64,000 nt of DNA. Source: Rosenbergiella metrosideri (GTDB taxonomy: Bacteria; Pseudomonadota; Gammaproteobacteria; Enterobacterales; Enterobacteriaceae). Of this stretch, positions 51,134 through 60,669 are shown piece after piece. Position numbers and translations under genes: made by a program. Each line of letters starts with the position of its first letter. Within the stretch, counting starts at the first letter, position 1. The DNA is taken from positions 62,001 through 126,000 of the forward strand of contig NZ_JALBCV010000006.1 in NCBI RefSeq assembly GCF_022602565.1. Direction: 5' to 3'. The notes under the pieces were generated by a model. It saw only the letters and a program-made list of their open reading frames with translations, was not told the origin of the DNA and did not search any database.

Positions 51134-52786
51134 CTACCCTTTTATCGCGCATCCTTGGCATTTACTGTTCTGGATGTTTTGGAAGAAATCATTACCTTTA
51201 TCGTCAACTAAAATAAAAGCAGGGAAATCGGTGACCTCGATCTTCCAGATTGCTTCCATACCTAATTCAGGATAGGCGACACACTCTAATTTGGTAATGC
51301 TTTGTTGGGCAAGTACTGCGGCCGGTCCACCAATACTTCCCAAATAGAACCCGCCGTGTTGATGGCACGCATCCGTCACTTGTTGGCTTCGGTTCCCCTT
51401 CGCTAACATAATCATACTGCCACCATTCGCTTGCAGCTGATCGACATAGGAGTCCATACGACCGGCGGTGGTCGGTCCTAGTGAGCCTGAGGCATACCCC
51501 TCCGGTGTTTTAGCTGGCCCTGCATAATAAATCGGATGGTCTTTGACATATTGCGGCAGCGGTTCACCGCTATCCAATAACTCTTTTAATTTGGCATGCG
51601 CGATATCGCGGGCAACGATGATGGTGCCAGATAAGGATAGGCGAGTAGAGACCGGATAATGTGAGAGCTGTGCTAAGATTTCGGTCATCGGACGATTCAG
51701 ATCGATACTGACCACATCCCCTTCGCCCTGTTGACGCATCGCTTCAGGAATATAGCGACCAGGATTAGCTTCAAGCTTCTCAATCCAAATCCCTTTACGG
51801 TTAATTTTCGCTTTGATATTGCGGTCGGCCGAGCACGAGACGCCCATGCCGATAGGACAGGATGCGCCGTGTCGGGGTAAACGAATAACGCGAATATCAT
51901 GCGCAAAATATTTACCGCCAAATTGCGCACCAATCCCTAAATTCTGTGCTGCATCTAACAGCTCTTGCTCTAATTGATGATCCCGGAAAGCTTGTCCATG
52001 CTCGTTACCACTCGACGGTAAGTTATCGTAATAGTGGGCTGATGCCAATTTCACCGTTTTGAGTGTCGCTTCCGCAGACGTTCCTCCAATCACAAAAGCA
52101 ATATGATACGGCGGGCACGCAGAGGTGCCTAAACTGCGCATCTTTTCGACTAAATACTCTTTAAGTTTTCCCGGCGAGAGTAAAGCTTTGGTTTCTTGAA
52201 AGAGGTAGGTTTTATTGGCTGAGCCTCCGCCTTTCGCCATACAGAGAAACTTATACTCGTCTCCCTCTACGCTGTATAAATCAATCTGAGCTGGAAGGTT
52301 GGTGCCGGTGTTGACCTCTTTGTACATATCCAACGGCGCATTCTGCGAGTAACGTAAGTTATCTTCGGTATAAGTGTTGTAGACGCCTTGTGCCAGCGCA
52401 GCTTCATCCCCGCCCCCGGTCCACACTGCTTGCCCTTTTTTCCCAACAATGATCGCCGTTCCCGTATCTTGACAGGTTGGCAAGATGCCACGCGCCGCAA
52501 TTTCAGAGTTACGCAGGAACTGAAGCGCAACGTAGCGATCGTTTTCACTGGCATCGGGATCATCGAGGATCGCAGCAACTTGTTGCTGGTGTGAGGCGCG
52601 TAATAAAAATGACGCATCGTGAAAAGCGTGTTGGGCGAGTAACGTTAGCGCAGCAGGATCAACCTTTAGTACCGATTGTCCTTCAAATTCAGTGACAGAA
52701 ACATGGTCAGTGCTCAGTAAGTAATATTCAGTTTTATCTTCAGATAGGGGGAAAGGTTCTTGGAAAAAAAACGGTTTATTCGACAT
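51134..52786 (-). CDS. fumA: Class I fumarate hydratase (Fe-S dependent)
   Basis: Iron-sulfur fumarase of the FumA/FumB type, converting fumarate to malate. The 550 residues (548 in E. coli) include the three 4Fe-4S cysteines: C105 in LPTCQDTGT, one in SACPPYH (about 224) and one in ASCPIGMG (about 318). The C-terminal beta domain contains [20 protein letters not shown]. Whether it is the aerobic FumA or anaerobic FumB orthologue cannot be told from sequence alone; no dcuB-type gene is adjacent, so FumA is preferred. Confidence 0.93.
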   Translation of the reverse strand: MSNKPFFFQEPFPLSEDKTEYYLLSTDHVSVTEFEGQSVLKVDPAALTLLAQHAFHDASFLLRASHQQQVAAILDDPDASENDRYVALQFLRNSEIAARGILPTCQDTGTAIIVGKKGQAVWTGGGDEAALAQGVYNTYTEDNLRYSQNAPLDMYKEVNTGTNLPAQIDLYSVEGDEYKFLCMAKGGGSANKTYLFQETKALLSPGKLKEYLVEKMRSLGTSACPPYHIAFVIGGTSAEATLKTVKLASAHYYDNLPSSGNEHGQAFRDHQLEQELLDAAQNLGIGAQFGGKYFAHDIRVIRLPRHGASCPIGMGVSCSADRNIKAKINRKGIWIEKLEANPGRYIPEAMRQQGEGDVVSIDLNRPMTEILAQLSHYPVSTRLSLSGTIIVARDIAHAKLKELLDSGEPLPQYVKDHPIYYAGPAKTPEGYASGSLGPTTAGRMDSYVDQLQANGGSMIMLAKGNRSQQVTDACHQHGGFYLGSIGGPAAVLAQQSITKLECVAYPELGMEAIWKIEVTDFPAFILVDDKGNDFFQNIQNSKCQGCAIKG

Positions 52787-53005
52787 TCTTCAGCTCACTT
52801 GACTTTTTATTAGGACAGCCCGTTGCGCTCCTCATCATTGAGACGTTAGGGCAAACTTACTGGGAAAACATTTATGGAGTGATTATTAACATATTTATTA
52901 CAAATGTCATCCCTGCTCTCCTCTCACTTAATCACACTCCTTACCCTCGGATAGTGATCTCCGTCGATAAAAACAGCGATTAGCCAGAGTCTGCTCAGGG
53001 TAGTG

Positions 53006-53235
53006 CTATTCAACAAAGCGATACCCGATACCATATTCGGTAATGAAGTGTTGCGGCCGTCGCCGATCGGGTTCGAGTTTTTTTACGTAGATGACCAATA
53101 TAGGCTCACAAGTTTTGTGATAGTCCGCGTATTGGCGGCCGCGACACAACGACAGGATAAAATATTACGCGAGCACTTTTTCAGAAGGGTACACCATTAA
53201 CGCGATTAACGTATATCCCTCACGGTAAAGTAAAC
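53006..53235 (-). pseudogene. Remnant of a KdpE-like response regulator (C-terminal DNA-binding domain)
   Basis: Conceptual translation of the minus strand gives the tail of an OmpR/PhoB-type winged-helix domain: YIGHLRKKLEPDRRRPQ followed by HFITEYGIGYRFVE and a stop (53008-53006). This closely resembles the end of KdpE. Upstream in another frame, LIALMVYPSEKVLA and then SLCRGRQYADYH match the preceding KdpE helices. A TAA interrupts after KVLA, a one-base shift falls after YADYH, and a TGA stands where an Arg codon is expected. No receiver domain, kdpD or kdpFABC is present. The left limit of the homology is approximate. Confidence 0.75.
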
Positions 53236-53397
53236 AATTATCGATACTTCGTTATAGGTAATAAAAAGCGAGTGGCAGTAGTAGGCTTTCTACAACATCT
53301 ATTTAACATGAATTAATAATATGTTTTTTACGTAAAAATGATAGGAGGAAATAAACATCAACTTTCAGTTATTTTTTTGCACACGTAAAGTGGAACT

Positions 53398-53426
53398 TTG
53401 CATTCTAAAAAAATTCAACGTATAAA
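53398..53426 (+). promoter_or_regulatory. mmuP promoter
   Basis: -35 TTGCAT (53398-53403), a 17-nt spacer, -10 TATAAA (53421-53426). The predicted start is near 53433, at the left edge of the MetJ-type operator. Confidence 0.75.
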
Positions 53427-53434
53427 GTGCTTAT

Positions 53435-53466
53435 AGCTATTTAGATGTCTAAACGTTTAGAAGGTC
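53435..53466 (+). promoter_or_regulatory. MetJ-type operator (tandem met boxes)
   Basis: Four contiguous 8-mers read AGCTATTT, AGATGTCT, AAACGTTT, AGAAGGTC. Against the met-box consensus AGACGTCT they match at 4, 7, 6 and 4 positions, the pattern of two strong central and two weak outer boxes. They directly follow the mmuP promoter and reach the ribosome site. This predicts repression by MetJ-SAM when methionine is plentiful. Confidence 0.75.
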
Positions 53467-53468
53467 GT

Positions 53469-54872
53469 ATGCAACCAGAAGCAGAACAGAGCAAAACCTT
53501 ACACCGCACAATGAAAGCCCGCCATTTGGTTATGCTGTCATTGGGGGGGGTGATCGGCACAGGATTATTTTTCAACACCGGTTATATCATCTCCACTACC
53601 GGTGCCGCAGGAACACTACTTGCCTACCTAATCGGCGCCTTGGTGGTGTGGTTAGTGATGCAAAGCTTAGGCGAACTTTCCGTCGCAATGCCTGAAACGG
53701 GAGCCTTCCATGTCTATGCCACCCGCTATTTAGGCCCTGCTACCGGCTATACCGTGGCTTGGCTGTACTGGCTGACTTGGACGGTAGCCTTAGGGTCTAG
53801 CTTTACCGCCGCCGGATTTTGTATGCAGTATTGGTTCCCGCTGGTCCCTATCTGGCAATGGTGTCTGCTCTTCTGCGTGATCATTTTTGGATTGAATATT
53901 ATTTCGACCCGCTTTTTCGCGGAGGGTGAGTTTTGGTTTTCTCTCGTTAAAGTCATCACCATTCTGGTCTTTATCATCTTGGGAGCTGCCGCCATCTTCG
54001 GTATTCTGCCGATGCACGACGGTACCCCAGCACCTTTCTTACACAACCTCACCGTTGAAGGCTGGTTCCCCCATGGCACCTTACCCATCTTAATGACTAT
54101 GGTTGCCGTCAATTTTGCGTTTTCAGGTACTGAGCTGATTGGCATCGCGGCGGGTGAAACAGAGAATCCAGAGAAGGTCATCCCGGTCGCGATTCGTACC
54201 ACAATTGCCCGCTTAATTATCTTTTTCTTAGGTACCGTCTTTGTCTTAGCCGCACTCATTCCGATGCAGCAGGCGGGTGTGGAAAAGAGTCCTTTCGTAC
54301 TGGTGTTTGAGAAAATCGGCATCCCTTATGCCGCCGATATCTTTAATTTCGTGATTTTGACGGCCATTCTGTCAGCAGCAAATTCCGGACTTTATGCTTC
54401 AGGTCGGATGCTATGGTCATTGGCAAATCAGCGCACCTTACCTCGCGCCTTTGCACGGGTGAATCGGCGGGGAATACCGGTCTTTGCGATCAGCATCAGT
54501 ATGCTGGGTGGTATTTTAGCGCTCTTTACCAGTATTATCGCCCCGGATACGGTGTTTGTGGCTCTCTCTGCTATCTCTGGCTTCGCCGTTGTTGCCGTAT
54601 GGCTTAGTATCTGTGCCTCACACTACCGTTTCCGCCGTCGTTACGTGGCCTCGGGACAATCGGTCGAGGCGCTGGCTTACCGGGCCCCATGGTTCCCAGT
54701 ACTGCCTATTTTAGGGTTTATTTTGTGCCTCATCGCCTGTTTAGGCCTCGCTTTTGACCCTAGCCAAAGAATCGCGTTATGGTGTGGTATTCCCTTTGTT
54801 GCGTGTTGTTATGCGGCCTACTATTTAACTTCTGCAAAAAAATCTAAGGACGTGAAGCATGTCTCTGACTAA
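53469..54872 (+). CDS. mmuP: S-methylmethionine permease
   Basis: APC-superfamily amino-acid permease with about 12 spans, nearly residue-for-residue similar to E. coli MmuP through long blocks such as [17 protein letters not shown] and [19 protein letters not shown]. The ATG at 53469 gives 467 residues, the E. coli length, and has an AAGG ribosome site. An ATG eight codons upstream would lie inside the operator and has no ribosome site. It overlaps mmuM by 14 nt. A G8 run at 53543-53550 lies in the early coding region, a possible slippage site. Confidence 0.93.
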   Translation: MQPEAEQSKTLHRTMKARHLVMLSLGGVIGTGLFFNTGYIISTTGAAGTLLAYLIGALVVWLVMQSLGELSVAMPETGAFHVYATRYLGPATGYTVAWLYWLTWTVALGSSFTAAGFCMQYWFPLVPIWQWCLLFCVIIFGLNIISTRFFAEGEFWFSLVKVITILVFIILGAAAIFGILPMHDGTPAPFLHNLTVEGWFPHGTLPILMTMVAVNFAFSGTELIGIAAGETENPEKVIPVAIRTTIARLIIFFLGTVFVLAALIPMQQAGVEKSPFVLVFEKIGIPYAADIFNFVILTAILSAANSGLYASGRMLWSLANQRTLPRAFARVNRRGIPVFAISISMLGGILALFTSIIAPDTVFVALSAISGFAVVAVWLSICASHYRFRRRYVASGQSVEALAYRAPWFPVLPILGFILCLIACLGLAFDPSQRIALWCGIPFVACCYAAYYLTSAKKSKDVKHVSD

Positions 54873-55809
54873 TCCACTTACTTCGTTACTGGAACAGTCT
54901 CCCTTTATCGTACTGGACGGGGCCCTGGCAACCGAGCTTGAAACACGCGGCTGTCAGATCACCGACAGTCTTTGGTCAGCAAATGTCTTAATTAATCAAC
55001 CCGACATTATCCGCCAAGTTCATCTCGACTATTTTCGGGCCGGCGCACAGTGTGCCATTACCGCCAGTTATCAGGCTTCATTGGCAGGCTTTGCACAACG
55101 AGGGTTGGATCGCGAAGAAGCCGAAGCGCTTATCGCACGCAGCGTAGTCCTGGCCGTCGACGCCCGCACGGAGTTTCTCGCCGAGTCGCCAAGTTCGCCT
55201 CGCCCATTAGTCGCAGGTTCCGTAGGCCCCTACGGCGCTTACTTGGCCGATGGTTCGGAATATCGTGGCGATTATTCGCTAAGCCGTGAGGCCTTTATTG
55301 ATTTCCATCGCCCACGCATTACCCAGCTTCTGGCCGCAGGTGCCGATATCTTGGCGTGCGAGACCCAGCCCTCTTTCGCTGAAATCCAAGCCTTATGCGA
55401 GCTGATCCGAACGTTTCCTGAGGCAAGCGCATGGTTTAGCATGACGCTTAAGGATGCGTATCATCTGAGTGATGGTACGCCATTGACCACGGTAGTGAGT
55501 TACCTAACCGCTCAGCCACAAGTCGTCGCCCTAGGCATTAACTGTATTGCCTTGACGGAGACGACGGCGGCATTGAACCATCTGCATACCCTTACCGCGT
55601 TACCATTAGTGGTGTACCCTAACTCCGGTGAGACCTACGATGCGCAGAGTAAAACCTGGCACCAAGGTGGCGATCACTGCCAACAATTAACGGATTATCT
55701 TCCTGATTGGCTTGCCGCGGGCGCCAAGCTTATCGGAGGCTGTTGCCGGACTTCGCCAAAAGATATCCAAGCACTGGCTTCACAGCAGCATGCGCGCTCT
55801 AGCGACTGA
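54859..55809 (+). CDS. mmuM: Homocysteine S-methyltransferase
   Basis: Zinc enzyme that transfers a methyl group from S-methylmethionine (or SAM) to homocysteine, giving methionine. The 316 residues include [49 protein letters not shown] and the zinc ligands in [10 protein letters not shown] and GGCCRTSP. It overlaps mmuP by 14 nt, indicating translational coupling. It ends 11 nt inside the convergent MFS gene. Confidence 0.95.
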   Translation: MSLTNPLTSLLEQSPFIVLDGALATELETRGCQITDSLWSANVLINQPDIIRQVHLDYFRAGAQCAITASYQASLAGFAQRGLDREEAEALIARSVVLAVDARTEFLAESPSSPRPLVAGSVGPYGAYLADGSEYRGDYSLSREAFIDFHRPRITQLLAAGADILACETQPSFAEIQALCELIRTFPEASAWFSMTLKDAYHLSDGTPLTTVVSYLTAQPQVVALGINCIALTETTAALNHLHTLTALPLVVYPNSGETYDAQSKTWHQGGDHCQQLTDYLPDWLAAGAKLIGGCCRTSPKDIQALASQQHARSSD

Positions 55810-57055
55810 TAAAGCGTTGACGCCAAGGCTTCAAGACCGCTATTGCTAATAATGCGGTCAAAATATCAAGTCCAATCGCTAAACTAAACACGGGGACCCA
55901 ACCGTGGCTTGCTTGATAGAGCAGCGCTGCGAGGGGGCCTCCTAGTATTGAACCCACCCCTTGTGACATATACAACCAGCCATAGTTACTGGCGGCATGT
56001 TGGCTACCAAAGGTATCGGTCAACGTGGCCGGAAAAAGAGAGAATATCTCGCCCCATCCTAAGAAAACCACCCCCGAAAGGAGAATAAATAACAACGGAT
56101 CATGGCGGAACGTTAGCCATAAGCTCATCGCACCCGCTTCGAGGATAAAGGCGACAAACATCGTATTCTCACGGCCAATCCGATCAGAAACCCAACCAAA
56201 TAATGGCCGCGTTAAGCCATTGGTTAAGCGGTCAAGACTCATCGCCAAGGGTAATGCTGCCATGCCCCAAATCAGAACTTGCCCCACCCCGACATCTACG
56301 GCAAAGCTTGCCAGCTGGGAAGTGACCATAAGCCCTGAGGTTGACATACAGGCCATCATAAAAAACAGTAGCCAGAACAGTGGTTGCTTGAGCATTTGCG
56401 AAGAGGAGTAGTGGCGTTCAACGCACGCTTGATGACTGATCACAGGACTGACACTGGGGGCATCGCGTAGCCCTCGGCTGGCCACTCCGCCAAGTGCGGC
56501 AAAGCCCACGCCAAAGATCAGTAGTGTTGAAGTAAGTCCATAATGGCTGAGCGATAGTGAAATCGGTAGCGTCGTCACAATAGCGCCCATTCCATACCCT
56601 GCTGCAACCATACCGGCTGCAAAGCCGCGTTGCGCCGGAAACCAGCGTACGACTTGTCCCACTATCCCGATATACACAATACCGGTACCAATTCCGCCAA
56701 CGACTCCATACAGCACATAGAGTGTCCACAGGGAGTGGCTGTAAGCGGCACCCACCCAGCTCGCCCCAGTAAACAGTGTCCCAACACCGATCAAGCGCCG
56801 TGCACCAAAGCGGTCAATCAACTTGCCCTGCAATGGTGACAAGAAGGTTTGAAAGATAATCAGTAAGGAAAAGGTCACTTGTAACAGCGGTAAGTGAACG
56901 TCAAGACGCTCGAGAAACGGCTTAGTTAATAGCGTCCAGACGTACTGCGGGCTAGATATGGAAGCCATACAGAGTAACCCTAAGGCTAACTGTTGCCATT
57001 TTTGTGCGGAGCGGATATGAATCGGGTTAAGGCTGACGTCGGTCTGTACGCTCAT
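55799..57055 (-). CDS. MFS transporter, oxalate/formate antiporter type
   Basis: Major facilitator of 418 residues with 12 predicted spans. It resembles the OxlT/YhjX group: SPQYVWTLLTKPF in helix 1, GKLIDRFGARRLIGVG as the signature loop A, and GGIGTGIVYIGIVGQVVRWFPAQRGFAAG through helices 4-5. The C-terminal half has GWVSDRIGRENTMF. The substrate is probably a small carboxylate such as formate, oxalate or pyruvate, by family only. A good AGGGGAG ribosome site precedes the ATG. It is divergent from the LacI-family gene. Confidence 0.82.
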   Translation of the reverse strand: MSVQTDVSLNPIHIRSAQKWQQLALGLLCMASISSPQYVWTLLTKPFLERLDVHLPLLQVTFSLLIIFQTFLSPLQGKLIDRFGARRLIGVGTLFTGASWVGAAYSHSLWTLYVLYGVVGGIGTGIVYIGIVGQVVRWFPAQRGFAAGMVAAGYGMGAIVTTLPISLSLSHYGLTSTLLIFGVGFAALGGVASRGLRDAPSVSPVISHQACVERHYSSSQMLKQPLFWLLFFMMACMSTSGLMVTSQLASFAVDVGVGQVLIWGMAALPLAMSLDRLTNGLTRPLFGWVSDRIGRENTMFVAFILEAGAMSLWLTFRHDPLLFILLSGVVFLGWGEIFSLFPATLTDTFGSQHAASNYGWLYMSQGVGSILGGPLAALLYQASHGWVPVFSLAIGLDILTALLAIAVLKPWRQRFISR

Positions 57056-57205
57056 TGGCTATTCTCCCCTGGTGTCGAACGTTAATCGAAGCAAACTTTG
57101 TGCCAGCCTCAATTGGTAAAAATAACTTAAGCGTCTTGGCGCCAGACATATCTTTTTTATGTGGCTCACGGCATAATGTGTGCCCAACCTCTCGATACGT
57201 AATCT

Positions 57206-58207
57206 ATGAAAAAACAACGTATTACCTTAAATGACATCGCGGTACTTGCGGGTGTGACCAAAATGACGGTAAGCCGTTTTCTGCGCACGCCCGAAAAAGT
57301 GAAAGCCGATACGGCCGAACGAATCGCCAGTGTTGTTAAGGAGGTGGGGTTTGAACCCGATTCTGATAATCCGCAGATCACTAGCCAATCAATCCCGCGG
57401 ATAGGCATACTTATTCCCTCATTTAATAATCAGATATTTAGCGAGTTATTAGCGGGGATTGAGGCCGTCACGGAAGCTCAGGGCTACCAAACGCTAGTCG
57501 TCACCTACGACTATTCTCTTCAAAAAGAAGAGGAACAGATTGCGGCGTTACTTGCCTTCAATATCAAAGCGTTGATATTGACCGACACCGCCCATAGCCT
57601 TAGAGCTGAGAAATATTTACACGCTGCTAAAGTCCCTATTGCCGAAGTCATGGGAATTGCCACACAGCCTGAGCGTATTAATGTCGGCTTTGATAACTTC
57701 CGTGCGGGCTACGAGGCGACACAAGCCTTGATCGAAGCGGGTCGAAAGCATATCGCTTACTTCGGTTCTATGTCTGATTTACGCGATCAGCAACGCTACC
57801 AAGGCTACTGCGATGCACTCAGTGCCGCTGGCTTAGCGATAACCCACATTAGTCCTCAAAAAGTGTCGTCCATCGAAACCGGAGCGACGATGATGCAGGA
57901 AGCTTTAGATAGCGTGCCGAATCTTGACGCCATTTTTTGCACCAATGATGATTTGGCGATCGGCGTGTTACGGGCTTGCCAAGCCGCTAATATTGACATT
58001 CCACAGCGTATCGCGATAGTTGGATTTCATGGCTTGGAGATAGGACAAATCACGACGCCCCGCCTCACCAGTATCAAAACCCCCCGCTATGAGGTCGGTA
58101 AACAGGCCACTGAGCTGTTGTTGCAACGTGTTCAGGGGCATGAGACCGTCAGCCAGGTCATCCTTGAGACGCATTTTCTCATTGGCGATACTTTCCCACT
58201 TTCCTGA
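57206..58207 (+). CDS. LacI-family regulator of the GntR/IdnR type
   Basis: A 333-residue repressor. The N-terminal helix-turn-helix RITLNDIAVLAGVTKMTVSRFLRTPEKV has the recognition sequence typical of GntR/IdnR regulators of gluconate and idonate use. The periplasmic-binding-like domain starts PRIGILIPSFNNQIFSELLAGIE, and the C-terminal blocks FCTNDDLAIGVLRAC and VGFHGLEIGQITTP match the same group. Its likely operator (58236-58247) lies between this gene and the following MFS gene. The effector is probably a sugar acid; the exact compound is not deducible. Confidence 0.85.
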   Translation: MKKQRITLNDIAVLAGVTKMTVSRFLRTPEKVKADTAERIASVVKEVGFEPDSDNPQITSQSIPRIGILIPSFNNQIFSELLAGIEAVTEAQGYQTLVVTYDYSLQKEEEQIAALLAFNIKALILTDTAHSLRAEKYLHAAKVPIAEVMGIATQPERINVGFDNFRAGYEATQALIEAGRKHIAYFGSMSDLRDQQRYQGYCDALSAAGLAITHISPQKVSSIETGATMMQEALDSVPNLDAIFCTNDDLAIGVLRACQAANIDIPQRIAIVGFHGLEIGQITTPRLTSIKTPRYEVGKQATELLLQRVQGHETVSQVILETHFLIGDTFPLS

Positions 58208-58235
58208 TAACTTGGGAAAACGCCCGCCGGATCAC

Positions 58236-58247
58236 GTTATCCGTAAC
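58236..58247. promoter_or_regulatory. Probable operator of the GntR/IdnR-type repressor
   Basis: GTTATCCGTAAC, flanked as ACGTTATCCGTAACATC, has GTTA/TAAC arms around a four-base centre and matches the known GntR/IdnR operator form (ATGTTACCGGTAACAT). It lies 29 nt after the repressor stop and about 210 nt before the MFS start. Confidence 0.6.
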
Positions 58248-58269
58248 ATCATTTGTTAACACGATTCAG

Positions 58270-58285
58270 CGTGATGCAACTCGCA
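58270..58285. promoter_or_regulatory. Possible CRP site before the MFS transporter gene
   Basis: CGTGATGCAACTCGCA fits the half-sites GTGA and TCGCA with six-base spacing against TGTGA-N6-TCACA, with one mismatch in each arm. Catabolite control of a sugar-acid transporter would be expected, but the match is only moderate. Confidence 0.4.
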
Positions 58286-58459
58286 AAAACATTTGTAAAA
58301 ACATTGTTTCATAGTCGTCATAAAATAACCGTCCTTTTACCGAAGATAATGACTATGCTTATAAACTAAGAAAGTAAAAGATGACGATAATGGAATATTT
58401 TTCACGGAAGATAAGCGAAGATTTATTTCAGAAAACTGTTTTCTGAAGGGAGGAGTACT

Positions 58460-59773
58460 ATGAGTCATAATGTTCCACGGACCCGCTGGTATCGAATAAT
58501 TGTCCCCATACTGATTGCTTGTATTATCTCATTTATGGATCGGGTAAACATCAGTTTTGCCTTACCGGGGGGGATGGATCAAGAGTTAGGGATCACCAGC
58601 CAAATGGCTGGAGTGGTGAGTGGGATCTTCTTTATTGGCTATCTCTTCCTACAAATACCTGGTGGGCGCATCGCCGTCCACGGTAGCGGTAAGAAATTTA
58701 TTGCCGCCTCGCTAACGGCTTGGGCGGTTATCTCTGTCACCACTGGCTTTGTCACCCACGAGTATCAACTCCTAATTTTACGTTTCTTGCTCGGTATCGC
58801 CGAGGGGGGAATGCTGCCGGTGGTGTTAACCATGGTCAGCAACTGGTTCCCTGAAAAAGAATTAGGCCGTGCAAACGCCATCGTCATGATGTTTGCCCCA
58901 CTGGGTGGTATTTTCACTGCGCCAGTCTCTGGAGCCATCATCTCGGCGCTGGATTGGCGCTGGCTATTCTTTATTGAAGGGATCCTCTCCGCTATCGTGA
59001 TGATGTTATGGTGGGCGCTCATCAGCGATCGCCCAGAAGAAGCGCGTTGGTTGCCTGAAAAAGAACGTGAATACTTACTAACACAACTCAAAGCGGAACG
59101 TGAAGCACGTGAAGAAAAAGTTAAAGTGAGTAATGCACCGTTACGCGATGTTTTCAAAAACCGAGGGCTAGTAACGCTTATTTTCCTCAACTTCTTTTAC
59201 CAAACGGGCGATTATGGTTACACCCTATGGCTACCTGCCATTCTTAAGAATCTGACGGGGGGAAATATGGCTGATGTCGGCGGACTGGCGATTCTTCCCT
59301 TTGTCGCCATGGCAGCGGGTATCTACGTCATCTCGCTCTTCAGCGATCGTTCAGGTAAGCGCCGCTTATGGGTTTGCGTGTCACTGCTTTGCTTTGCCGC
59401 CTCGTTGGTTGCCTCGGTGGTTCTGCGCCACCACGTGGTCGCAGCCTATATTGCCTTAGTGGTCTGTGGGTTTTTCTTGAAAGCTGCCACCAGCCCATTC
59501 TGGAGTATTCCAGGACGCATTGCGTCGGCAGAAGCCGCAGGGGCCGCACGGGGAGTAATTAACGGATTAGGTAATTTGGGCGGGTTCTGTGGACCCTACT
59601 TAGTCGGCGTGATGATTAACTTCTACGGCCAAAACGTTGCCATCTATGCGCTGTCTCTCTCACTCCTGATTGCAGCAATCTTATCGGTAACACTACCTAA
59701 ACAGTGTGATATTCAGCCTGATGATGAGGCGGTCAACCACCCGGGAAAGGAGATCGCCGCGTCTAACCGTTAA
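58460..59773 (+). CDS. MFS transporter, anion:cation symporter (sugar-acid) type
   Basis: A 437-residue major facilitator with 12 spans, of the ACS group that includes GudP, GarP, ExuT and tartrate/phthalate carriers. Helix 1 contains IACIISFMDRVNISFALPG, the family's D-R-x-N-I/L-S motif. FFIGYLFLQIPGGRIA and GIAEGGMLPVVLTMVSNWFP follow. The central cytoplasmic loop (about 200-235) is highly charged (KAEREAREEKVKV). It lies behind a GntR-type operator and a possible CRP site, so the substrate is likely an aldonate, keto-acid or aldarate. A GGGAGG ribosome site precedes the ATG. Confidence 0.85.
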   Translation: MSHNVPRTRWYRIIVPILIACIISFMDRVNISFALPGGMDQELGITSQMAGVVSGIFFIGYLFLQIPGGRIAVHGSGKKFIAASLTAWAVISVTTGFVTHEYQLLILRFLLGIAEGGMLPVVLTMVSNWFPEKELGRANAIVMMFAPLGGIFTAPVSGAIISALDWRWLFFIEGILSAIVMMLWWALISDRPEEARWLPEKEREYLLTQLKAEREAREEKVKVSNAPLRDVFKNRGLVTLIFLNFFYQTGDYGYTLWLPAILKNLTGGNMADVGGLAILPFVAMAAGIYVISLFSDRSGKRRLWVCVSLLCFAASLVASVVLRHHVVAAYIALVVCGFFLKAATSPFWSIPGRIASAEAAGAARGVINGLGNLGGFCGPYLVGVMINFYGQNVAIYALSLSLLIAAILSVTLPKQCDIQPDDEAVNHPGKEIAASNR

Positions 59774-59806
59774 GCGTTTTGCGGTAGGGAAGACTTACCG
59801 CACTTC

Positions 59807-59840
59807 AACCGATAGCGACTCCCTGCTATCGGTTCTTTTT
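59807..59840 (+). terminator. Terminator after the sugar-acid MFS gene
   Basis: AACCGATAGC-GACTCCCT-GCTATCGGTT is a perfect 10-bp stem followed by CTTTTT. A smaller hairpin (GCGGTA/TACCGC, 59781-59801) precedes it. The U-tract reaches the stop codon of the convergent FAH gene. Confidence 0.88.
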
Positions 59841-60669
59841 AACGTATTACGTGTGATAAGCGGCCAATCTGACTAATTTCGACAGCGACATCGTCGCCAG
59901 GGAACATAAACAGTTGTGGTGTTCGGGATTTACCGACACCGCCTGGCGATCCGGTAATAATGACATCACCCGGTGACAGAGGCGTGAAGTGCGTAACATA
60001 GGCGATGATCGCTGCAACGCTGTGGACCATATTTTGTGTGGAGTCTTTTTGAACCTGTACACCGTTTAAGAACGTTTTTAATTCAAGTTGTTGCGGATCA
60101 GGGATTTCATCGTGAGTCGTCATCCAAGGTCCAAATCCCCCAGTGGCTGGCCAGTTCTTACCCGCGGTAAACCACGTAAACTGCATGTCACGCACGGTGG
60201 CGTCCATAAAGCAGCTGTATCCAGCAACGTAATCTAAGGCTTCATCTTCAGTCACTTGGTGAGCCGGTTTACCGATCACTACGGCCAGCTCGCCTTCATA
60301 GTCAAATTGCTCACTGCTCACCGGTTTTTGGATCGGTTGGAGATGCGCGGTAAGGCTATCAGCAAAGCGGATAAATAGGGTCGGTGCTGGATTGGTTTCA
60401 CCAAATTCGATGCGCTTTTCTGAATAATTCATCCCCACACACAAAATTTTATTAGGGGTCTTAATCACTGGCAGAAAACTAATCTCATGGAACGCATAAT
60501 CTGCAGAGCGCGCAGCGAGTGGCTGTAATGCGGCAAGGCCATCATCTTCCAGTAGGTGTTTAAAATCGCAATAGTCGAGCAGTTTTCCTGCATCAATTAC
60601 ACCTTGTTCACAGACCAGACCAAAGGATTCATGGCCACTACTATTAATAATAAAGCTACATACCTGCAT
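59839..60669 (-). CDS. Fumarylacetoacetate hydrolase family protein
   Basis: A 276-residue FAH-fold enzyme. The C-terminal catalytic domain starts near KILCVGMNYSEKRIEFG. The metal-binding residues are in FDYEGELAVVIG (Glu-x-Glu) and in FMDATVRDMQ, and the GSPGGVG loop with PGDVIITG is present. The block usually reading NDVTARD is altered to MDATVRD, and GKNWPATGGFGPWM replaces the common GKSFD form, so the substrate probably differs from homoprotocatechuate-type members. Such enzymes cleave or hydrolyse beta-diketones and 2-keto-3-deoxy sugar acids. It is convergent with the MFS gene and 178 nt downstream of the aldo/keto reductase gene on the same strand. Confidence 0.85.
   Translation of the reverse strand: MQVCSFIINSSGHESFGLVCEQGVIDAGKLLDYCDFKHLLEDDGLAALQPLAARSADYAFHEISFLPVIKTPNKILCVGMNYSEKRIEFGETNPAPTLFIRFADSLTAHLQPIQKPVSSEQFDYEGELAVVIGKPAHQVTEDEALDYVAGYSCFMDATVRDMQFTWFTAGKNWPATGGFGPWMTTHDEIPDPQQLELKTFLNGVQVQKDSTQNMVHSVAAIIAYVTHFTPLSPGDVIITGSPGGVGKSRTPQLFMFPGDDVAVEISQIGRLSHVIR

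Larger units (their letters stand above)
52787..53468. other. Long intergenic region between fumA and mmuP
   Basis: A 682-bp stretch without an intact gene. From left to right: fumA upstream sequence without clear operators, a decayed KdpE-like fragment on the minus strand (53006-53235), AT-rich sequence, then the mmuP promoter and MetJ-type operator. It looks like a scar where a longer locus was lost. Confidence 0.8.

Noticed and set aside
53747-54322. A 191-codon open frame on the minus strand inside mmuP
   Set aside because: It is antisense to a strongly conserved permease; the frame stays open because of the hydrophobic codon pattern. It has no ribosome site or family resemblance.
56025-56411. 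A 128-codon plus-strand open frame inside the oxalate/formate-type MFS gene
   Set aside because: Antisense shadow of the MFS gene. The translation resembles no protein family.
58765-59190. A 141-codon minus-strand open frame inside the sugar-acid MFS gene
   Set aside because: Shadow of a membrane-protein gene, low-complexity Ser/Arg/Pro-rich translation with no recognisable domain.
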